Shown here one piece after another: positions 8,388 to 18,112 of a DNA stretch of 64,000 nt. Position 1 is the stretch's first letter. Every line of letters starts with the position of its first letter. A program made the position numbers and the translations under genes. The stretch spans positions 62,001-126,000 of the forward strand of contig CANRNC010000001.1 of NCBI GenBank assembly GCA_947631915.1. The letters run 5' to 3'. The stretch is from an uncultured Clostridia bacterium. GTDB lineage: Bacteria; Bacillota; Clostridia; TANB77; CAG-508. The notes under the pieces are model-generated. The model had not been told where the DNA came from. It ran no database searches and saw only the letters and a program-made list of their open reading frames with translations.

Positions 8388-9059
8388 TTATTCTAATATT
8401 TTCCAAGTCCCATTTTTTTCTGGTAAACATTCAAAGGTTAAATCTTCTTTAGTTATTGGATGTCTAAAACTTAACTTATATGCCCATAATGCTATTTGCT
8501 TTCCATGACCTCTTGTGCCATACTTTTGATCTCCATATATGCTATGTCCAATATTAGCTAATTGCACTCTTATTTGATGATGTCTTCCGGTATGTAAATC
8601 CACTCTTACTACTGATAAGTTAATCTCTTCATTATATTTTAATACTTCATAATCTAAAATTGCTAATTTTGCATTTTTAGTTCCCTCTTTTACTACTTTA
8701 CTTAAATTGTTTCTTTCATTTTTTATTAAATAATCTTCTAAATGTCCTTTTGCTTCCTCAAACTTTCCATCTGCTACTACCAAATATTCTTTTTTTAATT
8801 CCTTATTTCTAACTTGTTCACTTAATCTTGCAGATGCTTTTGAAGTTTTCGCAAATACCATAACTCCACCTACAGGTCTATCTAATCTATGTATTAGTCC
8901 TAAATAGACGTTTCCTGGTTTATTGTATTTTTCCTTTATATATTGCTTTATAATCGTTAACATGTCTGTATCGCCTGTTTTATCTCCTTGTGATGGTACA
9001 TTAGGTATTTTTTGTACTACTATTATATGATTATCCTCATATAAAACATTTAAATCCAT
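8388..9059 (-). CDS. RluA-family rRNA/tRNA pseudouridine synthase
   Basis: A 223-residue pseudouridine synthase. The catalytic aspartate lies in HRLDRPVGG, followed by the family segments VDLHTGRHHQIR and GDQKYG. No S4 domain precedes it, as in the short RluA-type enzymes. The start at 9059 (MDLNVLYEDN) is chosen because AGGAAGG lies upstream; a longer start at 9098 would overlap the preceding gene. The exact RNA target cannot be predicted. It is probably co-transcribed with the methyltransferase gene 16 bases upstream, giving an RNA-modification pair. Confidence 0.85.
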   Translation of the reverse strand: MDLNVLYEDNHIIVVQKIPNVPSQGDKTGDTDMLTIIKQYIKEKYNKPGNVYLGLIHRLDRPVGGVMVFAKTSKASARLSEQVRNKELKKEYLVVADGKFEEAKGHLEDYLIKNERNNLSKVVKEGTKNAKLAILDYEVLKYNEEINLSVVRVDLHTGRHHQIRVQLANIGHSIYGDQKYGTRGHGKQIALWAYKLSFRHPITKEDLTFECLPEKNGTWKILE

Positions 9060-9075
9060 TTTATACCTTCCTATC

Positions 9076-9942
9076 TTATATTTGTTCCCAGCGACCATAT
9101 ATTCCTGCTGGTAATACTAATTTAGAATTTGACATTGGTAGTCCAATTTCTCCTGAAGAGAATTTTCCTTTATGTTTTGGATTTATACAAAGTCTTAATA
9201 TATTTTCTAAAACTGTTGATGATATACCTGTTGTATAAGAATTAATCAAGAAAAATAGTGGTGTATCTGATAACACATTTGTACATAACTTAACTAAATC
9301 TGCAATGTCATTTTCAAATTGCCATACTTCTCCATTCGCTCCTCTACCATAAGAAGGCGGATCCATTATTATTGCATCATATTTATTTCCACGTCTTATT
9401 TCTCTATTCACAAATTTGTTTACGTCATCTACTATAAATCTTACTGGTCTTTTTTCCAATCCTGAAGAAATAATATTTTCTTTTGCCCAAGTTACCATTC
9501 CTTTTGAACTATCAACATGGCATACACTAGCTCCTGCATAGCTACATGCAACAGTTGCACCTCCAGTATATGCAAATAAATTTAATACTTTTATTTCTCG
9601 TTTAGATTTTTGTATTTTATCTATCATCCAATCCCAATTAACAGCCTGTTCTGGAAATAGACCTGTATGTTTAAATCCCATTGGTTTTATATTGAAAGTT
9701 AATTCTTTGTATTTAACTTGCCATGCTTTAGGCAAATTATTCACATACTCCCAGCTACCCCCACCTGTCTTACTTCTATTATATCTTGCATTTATATTTT
9801 TCCATTTGCTTGGAAAAGTCTTTTCTTTCCATATTATTTGTGGATCTGGTCTTACTAAAAATACTTTTCCCCATCTTTCTAGTTTTTCTCCATCCGCCAT
9901 GTCTATAATTTCATAATCTTTCCAATTATTTGCAATGTTCAT
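9076..9942 (-). CDS. class I SAM-dependent rRNA methyltransferase, RlmI-like
   Basis: A 288-residue methyltransferase. SAM-binding motif NLFAYTGGATV, acidic motif CHVDSSKGMV, and the catalytic-region motif DAIIMDPPSYGRG, as in the RlmI/RlmL-C family that methylates 23S rRNA. The N-terminal PUA domain of RlmI is reduced or absent. It starts with AAGG upstream of ATG 9942 and is divergent from the radical SAM gene at 10028. Substrate is not predictable. Confidence 0.8.
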   Translation of the reverse strand: MNIANNWKDYEIIDMADGEKLERWGKVFLVRPDPQIIWKEKTFPSKWKNINARYNRSKTGGGSWEYVNNLPKAWQVKYKELTFNIKPMGFKHTGLFPEQAVNWDWMIDKIQKSKREIKVLNLFAYTGGATVACSYAGASVCHVDSSKGMVTWAKENIISSGLEKRPVRFIVDDVNKFVNREIRRGNKYDAIIMDPPSYGRGANGEVWQFENDIADLVKLCTNVLSDTPLFFLINSYTTGISSTVLENILRLCINPKHKGKFSSGEIGLPMSNSKLVLPAGIYGRWEQI

Positions 9943-10027
9943 ATTTTCTTTCCTTTCAAGTGCAATAATGTATTTATTATACTACTTTCTTACTATTTTA
10001 GCAAATTTGTGCTATAATTAACTCATT

Positions 10028-10951
10028 ATGGAAGAAATAGAAAGATATAAACATTTAAATAATTATTTAAAAGAAAAGTTTGGCGAAAGAACTTTAAAAA
10101 TCTGCATTGATGGAGGTTTTACCTGTCCAAATAGAGATGGAAAAGTATCTACTGGTGGATGTATTTTTTGTAGTGAAAAAGGCTCTGGAGAACATATACA
10201 TTATATACAAAATATAAGTAAGCAAGTTGAAAATTATTTTAAAAGTTATAAATCAAAAAGAGCAAATAAATTTATTCTATATTTTCAAAACTTTACAAAT
10301 ACTTATGATACTATTGAAAATCTAAAGTCTAAATACGATGCAGGTTTAATCGATAATAGAATTGTCGCACTTGCAATTGCAACTCGTCCAGACTGTATAA
10401 ATGAAGATGTGTGCAAGTTATTAAAAAGTTATTCAGATAAATACTACGTTTGGGTCGAATTAGGACTTCAAACTTCTAACGATAATACAGGCAAACTTAT
10501 TAATAGAGGATATACTAGTAGACAATTTACTGACGCAGTTAAATTGTTGAATAAATATGATATTGATATAGTTGCTCATATTATGGTCGGCTTACCTAAT
10601 GAAAGCAAAATTGATCTAGAAAATACTGTAAAGTTCATAAACAAACATAAATTACAGGGGATAAAAATACATTCTACTTATGTAGTCGAAAATACCGTAC
10701 TTGCTAATATGTATAAAGCTAGAGAGTATAAACCAATTACTAAAGAATACTATGTTGATTCATTACTTTATATATTGACACATATATCCCCTAACCTCGT
10801 AATTCATAGGATTTCTGGAGATGCTCCAAAGGATCTTTTAATTGCACCTGAATGGAACTGTCATAAAAAATGGATTATGAATGGCATTGATAAAATCATG
10901 CGTGAAAAAGATTTATATCAAGGTATGTTTTTTACAGAAAACATCATATAA
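10028..10951 (+). CDS. ytqA: TIGR01212-type radical SAM protein (YtqA-like)
   Basis: A 307-residue radical SAM protein. The iron-sulfur cluster cysteines are in CPNRDGKVSTGGCIFC (Cys33, Cys45, Cys48), the arrangement of the YtqA/YhcC family rather than the plain CxxxCxxC. Further family segments are YFQNFTNTYD, IATRPDC, ELGLQT and HIMVGLP. The family is widespread and its function is not settled. The gene stands alone between divergent and convergent neighbours. Confidence 0.85.
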   Translation: MEEIERYKHLNNYLKEKFGERTLKICIDGGFTCPNRDGKVSTGGCIFCSEKGSGEHIHYIQNISKQVENYFKSYKSKRANKFILYFQNFTNTYDTIENLKSKYDAGLIDNRIVALAIATRPDCINEDVCKLLKSYSDKYYVWVELGLQTSNDNTGKLINRGYTSRQFTDAVKLLNKYDIDIVAHIMVGLPNESKIDLENTVKFINKHKLQGIKIHSTYVVENTVLANMYKAREYKPITKEYYVDSLLYILTHISPNLVIHRISGDAPKDLLIAPEWNCHKKWIMNGIDKIMREKDLYQGMFFTENII

Positions 10952-10958
10952 GATTTTT

Positions 10959-11100
10959 TCAACAATTTCTATTGATATAACTTATTTGCTCTAATAGTTC
11001 TTTGGCTTCTTTTAATCCTTGATATTCTTCTACTTCTTTCATTAATATCTCTGCTGGTTTGTATATGAATTTTACTCATATATCTAGTTTTTTAGTTAAT
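10959..11100 (-). pseudogene. remnant of Rpn/PD-(D/E)XK transposase C-terminal region
   Basis: On the minus strand the frame reads TKKLDI(stop)VKFIYKPAEI, then a helix with KEVEEYQGLKEAKELL. This lines up with the better preserved remnant at 41244-41624, which has ELSTWVKFITNPGEI and EPLKKANKVLQ. The conserved Trp codon TGG of that copy is TGA here, so this copy is dead. Rpn-family proteins (PDDEXK_2) are recombination-promoting nucleases common in Clostridia. Similarity was judged by eye over about 40 residues. Confidence 0.55.
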
Positions 11101-11106
11101 ATGTAA

Positions 11107-11135
11107 AAGAAGATAAAATAAAATTTTATCTTCTT
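11107..11135. terminator. terminator between converging ytqA and splB
   Basis: Twelve-base perfect stem AAGAAGATAAAA / TTTTATCTTCTT with a five-base loop, located in the gap between two converging genes. Confidence 0.65.
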
Positions 11136-11231
11136 GCTTTTGCTCATTTTGACGTACTCCTACAGTTTTATATTATTTTTATTTTTTTGCATCTTGACTG
11201 TCCCATAAATCATAATAAAATTGAGAATTTT

Positions 11232-12227
11232 TTAAACTATATAGATTATTTCGTTATTTGGAAAATATTTTTTTAATTGCTCTCTAAAAAATTTCTCTCC
11301 TTCTTTTCTTATTTCTTCTTTGTACCAATATTTTCCTCTGCCTCTACCTGTCATTATTTCTTTATTATATAAGTTTATAGCATTTGGAAATGCCTCTTCG
11401 TTAATTTTAGTGTGGACATAACTGTATGTCATGAAAATTACTTCGAAGAATATATCTTTTTTAGCTTTTTCAGATAACTCTTGTTCTAATCTTTGTATTA
11501 ATTCCAAATATAGTTCTTTCCAATTTTCTACAAATATTACTGGTGCAATTAAAATTCCTACCTGATATCCAGCTTCTTTTAATTTATTTATTGCTTCTAT
11601 TCTTCCCTTTAATCTTGAAGTTCCAAATTCTACTTTATTGATTATTTCTTCAGGGTTTACACTCATTCTTACAATCATTTTTCCTTGATGATTAAGTGGC
11701 AAGAGGTCATCTACCATGTCAAACTTCGTAGGAAAAGTTAACTTTCCTTTTTCACTATTGAAATTTTCTATTGTCCAAACTAAATTATTTGTAATTGTAT
11801 TTTCTAGAATAAGATCGCTATTACTTCCTATTTCAAATGTGAGATTCTTTTCAGATTTATTTGCCACTTTAATTATTTTTTCTAACATTTCTTCTCTGTT
11901 TACAAATAAACGTAAATAAGCACATTTATTATAATTACATACTAAATAGCAGTACATACATGCTGCAATACACCCAGATGAGGTATATGGTACTAAAAAA
12001 TCAGATATTTTATGATTTTCCACAAATTTATGTGTTTTCCTAACCCCAATTATTAAATTACTTTTCATGTTTAGAAATTCTTTGTTTTCTTTTTTACGCA
12101 TTTCTTCTATAGCATTATGGCTTTGTATTTCTATCTTTGGTATTTCTTTATATTTTTCAAGCAACTCTTTACCTAGTTGATAGTTTTCAATATCTTTTTC
12201 ATAATAAATAGCTTTTGGTTTGAACAT
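11232..12227 (-). CDS. splB: spore photoproduct lyase
   Basis: A 331-residue radical SAM enzyme that repairs the thymine dimer formed in spore DNA by UV light. The cluster motif is Cys86-x3-Cys90-x2-Cys93 in SSGCIAACMYC. Further family-like segments are FEIGSNSDLI, RMSVNPEEI, FGTSRLKGR and the C-terminal GRGKYWYKEE. The Bacillus hydrogen-donor Cys141 lies in ACTSD; by eye the matching stretch here is GSNSD, with Ser in the Cys place. Start at 12227 has AAAAGGAG upstream. It is a single gene and fits the other sporulation genes in the window. Confidence 0.87.
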   Translation of the reverse strand: MFKPKAIYYEKDIENYQLGKELLEKYKEIPKIEIQSHNAIEEMRKKENKEFLNMKSNLIIGVRKTHKFVENHKISDFLVPYTSSGCIAACMYCYLVCNYNKCAYLRLFVNREEMLEKIIKVANKSEKNLTFEIGSNSDLILENTITNNLVWTIENFNSEKGKLTFPTKFDMVDDLLPLNHQGKMIVRMSVNPEEIINKVEFGTSRLKGRIEAINKLKEAGYQVGILIAPVIFVENWKELYLELIQRLEQELSEKAKKDIFFEVIFMTYSYVHTKINEEAFPNAINLYNKEIMTGRGRGKYWYKEEIRKEGEKFFREQLKKYFPNNEIIYIV

Positions 12228-12304
12228 ACTAATTCTCCTTTTATATTAATGTTTCCAAGATTTATGAATTTATGAGAATTTTATATATTATTCAGAAATA
12301 AAAT

Positions 12305-12324
12305 GGGCAGACCCATGTCTGCCC
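12305..12324 (-). terminator. terminator after LPXTG protein gene
   Basis: GGGCAGAC / GTCTGCCC stem with a four-base loop, T-rich on the minus-strand side, seven bases after the stop codon of the upstream gene. Confidence 0.7.
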
Positions 12325-12330
12325 TAAAAT

Positions 12331-14055
12331 TTAATTTTCTTTTATTTTTATTACAGCGAATATTATATTAATTATAATTATAGAAAGTATTGATATAAAT
12401 ATTATTTCTATATTGCTTCCTGTTTTTGGCAATTTTCCAGAAATTGTTGTTTTATCTTCTTTGTCCTGTTTATCTTTACCATTAGAATCTGGATTTTTTT
12501 GTCCATCTGAACTATCTGGTTTTTCTGATTCATTTTGATCTTCTGAACTGTCTGAATCATCTGTATGATCTGTATCGTCTAAATCATCTGTATCTGCTGG
12601 TGGTTCCTCTATTTTTTTCTCTAAAATATTGACTTTTCCAATATAATTTGCTCCTATATCTTCTTTCCAAATATCTGCGTTTGCTAGTTTAATGCATTTA
12701 TAATTATTATCTGATTCGATGTCTCCTTCCTGTGATATTCTTAAATATATATTCCATTCACCTAATTCTATATCTTCTGGTAATGAAACTTCTATATTTA
12801 TGTTAGAATTTTCTTTAGAATTCCATGTAGTTGCATCTATATTTGTAAGTATTTCGTGCATTTGTCCTTCTTTTTCTAAAACTAATGTAACTTTCTTATC
12901 ATTAATTAAATTAGCAAATCCTACATTTTCTATTTGTAATTTTACCTTTAATTTATCATTTTGTCTAATTTCGTTTGTAACTTCTGATTTTCTTAAAACG
13001 AATCTATATCCTAAATGATTTGCGATATACAAATATCCTGTTTGCCCTTTATAAAGTTCATCACTTCCATTGTAAGTTTCCTCTTTCCATGCATTTATAA
13101 CATTTCCATTCCATTCTGAATTTAAATATGTAGTATGGGTTTTAAATGCTTCTTCTGACATATATGCAACAGTATTTATAGCTGGCTTGCTACTGGGATT
13201 TGCATTAGCAACTACTTCTCCTCCATAGAAAGTATGCATTGCTTGTTTTTCTAACCAAGCAATTTCTATTTCTCTATTTGCAAAAGTTCCTAGATCATTA
13301 TTTGAGCCTAAATACCCATCATTAAATAATCCTACTCTATATGCATTTGTTCCTTTTACAGTAATATTTTCATTTAAAGTGGCTCTATCGATTCCTGCCC
13401 ATTTTGCGTAATAATTAGGAGTTCTTACTCCTATTTTAATATTTTCAGGTACCGCATCCAGCATTACATCTATAGCTTTGCTAACATTTTCGGTAGAACT
13501 TATCTTACTTGAATGCATTTCTCCCCATGGTCCAAAAAATCCTAATTCTACATATGCTATTACATCTTGGTTTTTATAAAATACTGGTTTTAGTTGAGAA
13601 ATGTGTTTTAGTATCATATCTAATGATGGTTCTAAATCTTTTTTTCCATTGAACCCATCATATGCAAATCTTAAAATAACACTTCCTCCTCTGCTCTTAA
13701 TATTTTGTAATGTTTGATCTAAAGCATTTAAAGCATCTGCTGTAAGTTCTAAATCACCTGTACCATTAACTGCTCCAGAGAATTCTCCTATACTTATTCT
13801 TAAATGTACCAAGTTTGCACCTGAAGTTGTAGGTTTAGTTCCTGTTGGCATCATTTTTAAAAATGCAGTACTATAAAAGCCTCTTTCTGGATTTTTAATG
13901 TCATCCAATGTTTCAGTATAGTCAATATCTTCCATTAAGGTATATTTCTGTGTTTCTTCTGCTTTTACAGTTGTAGTGCTACTTGTAATGAAAAAAGTTA
14001 TTATAGTTATTATTAAAATTATTTTTAATATTATTAGACTTTTTCCTATTTTCAT
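12331..14055 (-). CDS. secreted DUF4874/DUF4832 protein with LPXTG cell-wall anchor
   Basis: A 574-residue surface protein. It has a signal peptide (residues 1 to about 32, ending near VKAEE), a glycosyl-hydrolase-like TIM barrel of the DUF4874-DUF4832 type (segments NPERGFYS, GGSVILRFAYD, YVELGFFGPWGEMHSS, FNDGYLGS), a beta-rich domain, a low-complexity Asp/Ser/Lys linker and a C-terminal sorting signal LPKTG plus hydrophobic helix and basic tail. The start at 14055 follows AAAGGAGAAAA; the in-frame ATG at 14094 lacks a site. A sortase must exist elsewhere, since none is in this window. Substrate unknown. Confidence 0.82.
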   Translation of the reverse strand: MKIGKSLIILKIILIITIITFFITSSTTTVKAEETQKYTLMEDIDYTETLDDIKNPERGFYSTAFLKMMPTGTKPTTSGANLVHLRISIGEFSGAVNGTGDLELTADALNALDQTLQNIKSRGGSVILRFAYDGFNGKKDLEPSLDMILKHISQLKPVFYKNQDVIAYVELGFFGPWGEMHSSKISSTENVSKAIDVMLDAVPENIKIGVRTPNYYAKWAGIDRATLNENITVKGTNAYRVGLFNDGYLGSNNDLGTFANREIEIAWLEKQAMHTFYGGEVVANANPSSKPAINTVAYMSEEAFKTHTTYLNSEWNGNVINAWKEETYNGSDELYKGQTGYLYIANHLGYRFVLRKSEVTNEIRQNDKLKVKLQIENVGFANLINDKKVTLVLEKEGQMHEILTNIDATTWNSKENSNINIEVSLPEDIELGEWNIYLRISQEGDIESDNNYKCIKLANADIWKEDIGANYIGKVNILEKKIEEPPADTDDLDDTDHTDDSDSSEDQNESEKPDSSDGQKNPDSNGKDKQDKEDKTTISGKLPKTGSNIEIIFISILSIIIINIIFAVIKIKEN

Positions 14056-14181
14056 TTTTTCTCCTTTTAAACTATTTTCTAAATTACTATACATAATTAT
14101 TATACACTTTTTTTTACTAAATTACAATATTTTACTATAGTTTTATACATATCAATATTCATTTTTCCTCTAAATAAAAAA

Positions 14182-14208
14182 AAGAAAGAGATATTTTATC
14201 TCCTTCTT
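14182..14208 (-). terminator. spo0A terminator
   Basis: Near-perfect 12-base stem (one mismatch) followed on the minus strand by eight T, ten bases after the spo0A stop. Confidence 0.7.
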
Positions 14209-14217
14209 CATTAACAT

Positions 14218-15042
14218 CTATGCACTTTTTAATTCTAATCTTAATTTATCACTAATCATCGCAATAAATTCTGAATTTGTTGGTTTTCCCTTTGCTGCAG
14301 ATACAGTATACCCGAATATGCTTTCTACTACATCTGTTTGACCTCTTCCCCATGCAACTTCTATTGCATGTCGTATTGCTCTTTCTACTCTTGATGGTGT
14401 TGTATTAAATTTTTTTGCAATATCTGGATATAATTGTTTTGTTATTTGATTAATTACATCAATATCATTGATAACCATCATTATAGCTTCTCTTAAATAT
14501 TGATATCCTTTAATATGTGCAGGAACTCCTACTTCATGTATTACATTTGTAACTAATGCTTCTAAATTATCTTTTTCATTTCTACCATTTTCTCTAATTG
14601 CTATGTAAGGTGCTTTTATTTCTCTTGATTGCATACCTGTCCCTGTTCTAAATTGAGATACTTTGTAGTTCTTTATTTCTCTTACCCTTTTTATCAAGAG
14701 ATTTATGTCAAAAGGTTTTACAACATAGTAATTTGCTCCTAATTCAAGTGCTCTTTGAGTTATCTTATCTTGTCCAACTGCTGATAACATAATACAAGTT
14801 GGTTTTTTTGATATATCTAATTCTATAACTTTTTCTAATACTCCTAATCCATCTAAATGTGGCATTATCACATCTAATAATGCAATATCTGGTTGTGTGT
14901 TTTCAATCATTTTTACTGCTTCATTACCATCTTTAGCCACTGTTACAACTTCCATGTCCTCCTCTTTTTCAATATAGTTTGTCAATGTTCTAGCAAATTC
15001 TGCATTATCATCTGCTATTAAAATTCTAATTTTTTCATTCAC
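14218..15042 (-). CDS. spo0A: sporulation master regulator Spo0A
   Basis: A 274-residue response regulator. Receiver domain: acidic pair Asp11-Asp12, phosphoacceptor Asp57 in [11 protein letters not shown], Lys in YVVKPFD. The C-terminal Spo0A DNA-binding domain (about 155-272) has [37 protein letters not shown], the recognition region highly conserved in all Spo0A, and the ending [15 protein letters not shown]. It controls entry into sporulation. Its presence, with pdaA, yqfCD and splB, makes the host an endospore former or a recent descendant of one. The gene is transcribed alone, with AGGAGG upstream and its own terminator. Confidence 0.97.
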   Translation of the reverse strand: MNEKIRILIADDNAEFARTLTNYIEKEEDMEVVTVAKDGNEAVKMIENTQPDIALLDVIMPHLDGLGVLEKVIELDISKKPTCIMLSAVGQDKITQRALELGANYYVVKPFDINLLIKRVREIKNYKVSQFRTGTGMQSREIKAPYIAIRENGRNEKDNLEALVTNVIHEVGVPAHIKGYQYLREAIMMVINDIDVINQITKQLYPDIAKKFNTTPSRVERAIRHAIEVAWGRGQTDVVESIFGYTVSAAKGKPTNSEFIAMISDKLRLELKSA

Positions 15043-15160
15043 TTTTAATTCCTCCTAAGTATTTTTATTTGTAAAATTTTTACATTTCCGATTATAGTAC
15101 TTTTTATTTTACAACGCAATACTTTTTGGAAAATTTTTCAAGTTATTTTTCTTAAGCCTC

Positions 15161-15802
15161 CTATTCTACCACTTTTTTCGATATAATTTTTTCTTTTTCA
15201 ATTTTAATCTCCAAATTTTCAATTACATTTTTTGGAAATTCCTCTGTTATTTTTTCATAATCATTTTTAGAAAATTCTGCAATAATAATAACATTATCTA
15301 AAAATTCTTTTTTTATTACTGAAATATTATTATTTTTTAGAAAATACTCTATTTTCTGCATAGCTGTATATGGTAAGGATATTTGTACTTGGTAGCCTAA
15401 CTCTTTTTCTATAATTTTGTTACTTGCTAAACTTTTTAATGTAGCATCTGAATAAGCTTTTACTAGTCCTCCTGTACCTAATAAAATTCCCCCAAAATAT
15501 CTAGTTACTACTACTAAAACATTTACTATATTATTTTTTTCTAATATATTCAAAATAGGAGCACCTGCTGTACCACTAGGTTCTCCATCATCACTACTTC
15601 TTTGTACTATATGTTCCTCTTCTAACACTCTATAAGCAAAACAATTATGTCTTGCATCATAATATTTTTTCTTAATTTCTTTTATTTTATTTAAAGCCTC
15701 TTCTTCATCACTAACATAAATCATATTACAAATAAATTTTGATTTTTTTTCGATAATTTCTTCACAATTATCATATTGAATAGTCTTAAAATTTTCTAAC
15801 AT
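15161..15802 (-). CDS. yigZ: YigZ/IMPACT family protein
   Basis: A 213-residue YigZ-type protein with the UPF0029 domain (residues 1 to about 115) and a small ferredoxin-like C-terminal domain. Conserved segments are KKSKFI, DARHNCFAYR, DDGEPSGTAGAP and VVVTRYFGGILLGTGGL. The family is related to eukaryotic IMPACT; its bacterial role is not established. It follows the flavoprotein gene after 44 bases and may share its transcript. Confidence 0.87.
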   Translation of the reverse strand: MLENFKTIQYDNCEEIIEKKSKFICNMIYVSDEEEALNKIKEIKKKYYDARHNCFAYRVLEEEHIVQRSSDDGEPSGTAGAPILNILEKNNIVNVLVVVTRYFGGILLGTGGLVKAYSDATLKSLASNKIIEKELGYQVQISLPYTAMQKIEYFLKNNNISVIKKEFLDNVIIIAEFSKNDYEKITEEFPKNVIENLEIKIEKEKIISKKVVE

Positions 15803-15845
15803 ACTTATCTCCTTACAATGCCCGTGATCCCTATATAATATTAGT

Positions 15846-17108
15846 TTAATTGTTTTCCATTTTATTAATTCCTGCCGTATACCCTGTTGAATATGCTATT
15901 TGTAGGTTGAATCCACCTGTATATGCATCTACATCTATTATTTCTCCTGCAAAATATAGATTCTCAATAATCTTTGATTCCATAGTTTTAGGATTTATTT
16001 CTTTTATAGAAATTCCTCCAGCAGTAATAATTGCCTCACTTATGGGTCTAAATTCTGATATTGTTAAATTGAAATTCTTTAATAGCTCTACAATTTTATT
16101 TCTTTCTTGTTTAGTTATTTCATTTACTTTCTTTTCTTTATCAATTTCCAGTCTTTCTAATGCAACAGGAATTAGCTTTTGTGGTAATAGCTTATCTAGA
16201 CTATTTTTAACTTGTTTATTTTTTAATTCTGCAAAGTCTCTTAGTATTCTATCGTCTAGTTTTTCTTTTGTTAATGCTGGTTTTAAATCTATAGATAATT
16301 CTATTTTTTTATTCTTTAATAATTCCTCAATGTTTTTATATCTTATAAGATGTGCTGATGAGCTAATTATTACAGGTCCAGATACCCCAAAGTGTGTAAA
16401 TAACATTTCTCCAAAGTCTTCATAAATCAACTTATTTTTTTCTTTGTCTGTAATTTTTATTCCTATATTTCTTAAACTTAAGCCTTGCATTTTCTTGCAC
16501 TCATTTTTTTCATATGCTTCTAATGGAACCAATGATGGCTTTATTTCTGTAATAGTATGTCCTAATTCTTTAGCCATATTGTAACCATCTCCTGTTGAGC
16601 CAGTAGCTGGATATGATGCTCCTCCTGTTGCTAATACAATCTTGTCTCCATAAATTTTTTCTTGATTATTAAAAACAATTCCTATCGCTTTATTATTTTC
16701 TACTATTATTTTATTGACTTTTGCATTTAACTTGATATTAATTTTTAATTTCTTTATTTTTTTTAATAAAGCATTTAATACATCTTGAGCATTGTCAGTA
16801 ACAGGAAAAACCCTATTTCCTCTTTCTACTTTTACTTTTAACCCTTCTTGTGCTAATAGTTGTATTATATCTTTATTATTGAAGTTATCGAATGCACTAT
16901 ATAGAAATCTTCCATTTCCAGGTATATTATTTATAAACTCTGATATATCAATTGAACTGGTAATATTGCATCTTCCTTTTCCAGTTATTAGAAGTTTTCT
17001 TCCAAGACTATTATTTTTTTCTAGTATGGTTACAGAATTTCCTTCTTCTGCAGATTTTATTCCTGCTATTATTCCGGCAGGTCCTCCTCCTATTATTAGA
17101 GTTTTCAT
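15846..17108 (-). CDS. NAD(P)/FAD-dependent oxidoreductase, HI0933 family
   Basis: A 420-residue flavoprotein. The FAD-binding GxGxxG is at the extreme N-terminus (IGGGPAGIIAG); further HI0933-family segments are GRKLLITGKGRCNIT, LATGGASYPATGSTGDGY, ITEIKPSLVPL, TAGGISIKEI and FAGEIIDVDAYTGGFN. Members include BaiN of bile-acid 7-dehydroxylation, but most have no known substrate and this one cannot be assigned. The usual family length (about 400) is met. Confidence 0.85.
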   Translation of the reverse strand: MKTLIIGGGPAGIIAGIKSAEEGNSVTILEKNNSLGRKLLITGKGRCNITSSIDISEFINNIPGNGRFLYSAFDNFNNKDIIQLLAQEGLKVKVERGNRVFPVTDNAQDVLNALLKKIKKLKINIKLNAKVNKIIVENNKAIGIVFNNQEKIYGDKIVLATGGASYPATGSTGDGYNMAKELGHTITEIKPSLVPLEAYEKNECKKMQGLSLRNIGIKITDKEKNKLIYEDFGEMLFTHFGVSGPVIISSSAHLIRYKNIEELLKNKKIELSIDLKPALTKEKLDDRILRDFAELKNKQVKNSLDKLLPQKLIPVALERLEIDKEKKVNEITKQERNKIVELLKNFNLTISEFRPISEAIITAGGISIKEINPKTMESKIIENLYFAGEIIDVDAYTGGFNLQIAYSTGYTAGINKMENN

Positions 17109-17156
17109 ATTAGTCTCCCTTTTAAATTTATTATATATATATTTATTCGAAAAAAA

Positions 17157-17171
17157 GGGGCTAATTGCCCC
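17157..17171 (-). terminator. cdaA terminator
   Basis: GGGGC / GCCCC hairpin followed by seven T on the minus strand, nine bases after the cdaA stop. Confidence 0.75.
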
Positions 17172-17179
17172 TAAATTAA

Positions 17180-18103
17180 TTATTTTTCATTAGTATCCTT
17201 TTTTAATTTTCCTTTTATATCTTCTCTAATTTTTTTTATATCACTTTTTCTTTTATTTCTTGTCTCACTTAAATCTTTTCTAATTATATTTTTTATAAGT
17301 ATTTTCTTAAGGGTATCTTCGTTAATATCAGCAATTAAAGTTCCATCTTTTGCAATAGAAATCTTACCTGTTTCTTCTGATACAACTATTGCTATAGCAT
17401 CTGATTCTTTTGATATACCAATGGCTGCCCTATGACGAGTTCCTAATTCTCTTGCGATGTCATTATCGTTTGCTAATGGTAACATACATGCAGAAGCAGT
17501 AATTCTGCCACCACTTATTACAACTGCTCCATCATGCAATGGTGTTTTAGGTGTGAATATATTTACTAATAATTGTGGAGATATTTCTGCATCCATTATT
17601 ATTCCTGTTGATATTATATCTTTTATTTTTATATCTCTTTCAATTACAATTAATGCTCCTATTTTATCCTTTGCAAGTTCTGAAGCTGCAATGGCAACTT
17701 TGTAGATTTCTTCCTTTGTTTTTGTTGCAAAATCTTTATCGAAACCAAAAAATCTTGCTATTTTATTACTACCCAATTGCTCCAAAACTCTTCTAAGTTC
17801 TGGCTGAAATAGCACCACAAATACCACACCATATGTCATTAATGATGTCAATATATAATTTAATATGTATAAATGACATATAGAGCTTAATGCCATTATA
17901 ATTATTAATAAGAGTATTCCTTTTAATAATTGCCATGCCCTAGAATCCTTCACAATTTTAAATACTTTTATTAGTACAAAAAAGACAATAATTATATCTA
18001 CAACAAACATCATTAAATTAAACGGATTGTTATGTAGTGTTTGAATATAATTATCCATATTAATCCAAAAGTTATTATTTAGATTCATATTACTTTCTGA
18101 CAT
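17180..18103 (-). CDS. cdaA: diadenylate cyclase CdaA (c-di-AMP synthase)
   Basis: A 307-residue membrane-bound cyclase converting two ATP to c-di-AMP, the second messenger for osmolyte, potassium and cell-wall control. Three membrane helices (about residues 28-105) precede the DisA_N domain, whose catalytic motifs are LHDGAVVI and RHRAAIG. A basic tail ends the protein. The usual partner genes cdaR and glmM are not adjacent here; instead a 61-residue membrane protein precedes it by nine bases. Confidence 0.93.
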   Translation of the reverse strand: MSESNMNLNNNFWINMDNYIQTLHNNPFNLMMFVVDIIIVFFVLIKVFKIVKDSRAWQLLKGILLLIIIMALSSICHLYILNYILTSLMTYGVVFVVLFQPELRRVLEQLGSNKIARFFGFDKDFATKTKEEIYKVAIAASELAKDKIGALIVIERDIKIKDIISTGIIMDAEISPQLLVNIFTPKTPLHDGAVVISGGRITASACMLPLANDNDIARELGTRHRAAIGISKESDAIAIVVSEETGKISIAKDGTLIADINEDTLKKILIKNIIRKDLSETRNKRKSDIKKIREDIKGKLKKDTNEK

Positions 18104-18112
18104 TTATTACTC

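Noticed and set aside
13000..17800. Other plus-strand ORFs opposite spo0A, the HI0933 oxidoreductase and cdaA
   Set aside because: They mirror the minus-strand genes, lack ribosome binding sites and have no family resemblance.
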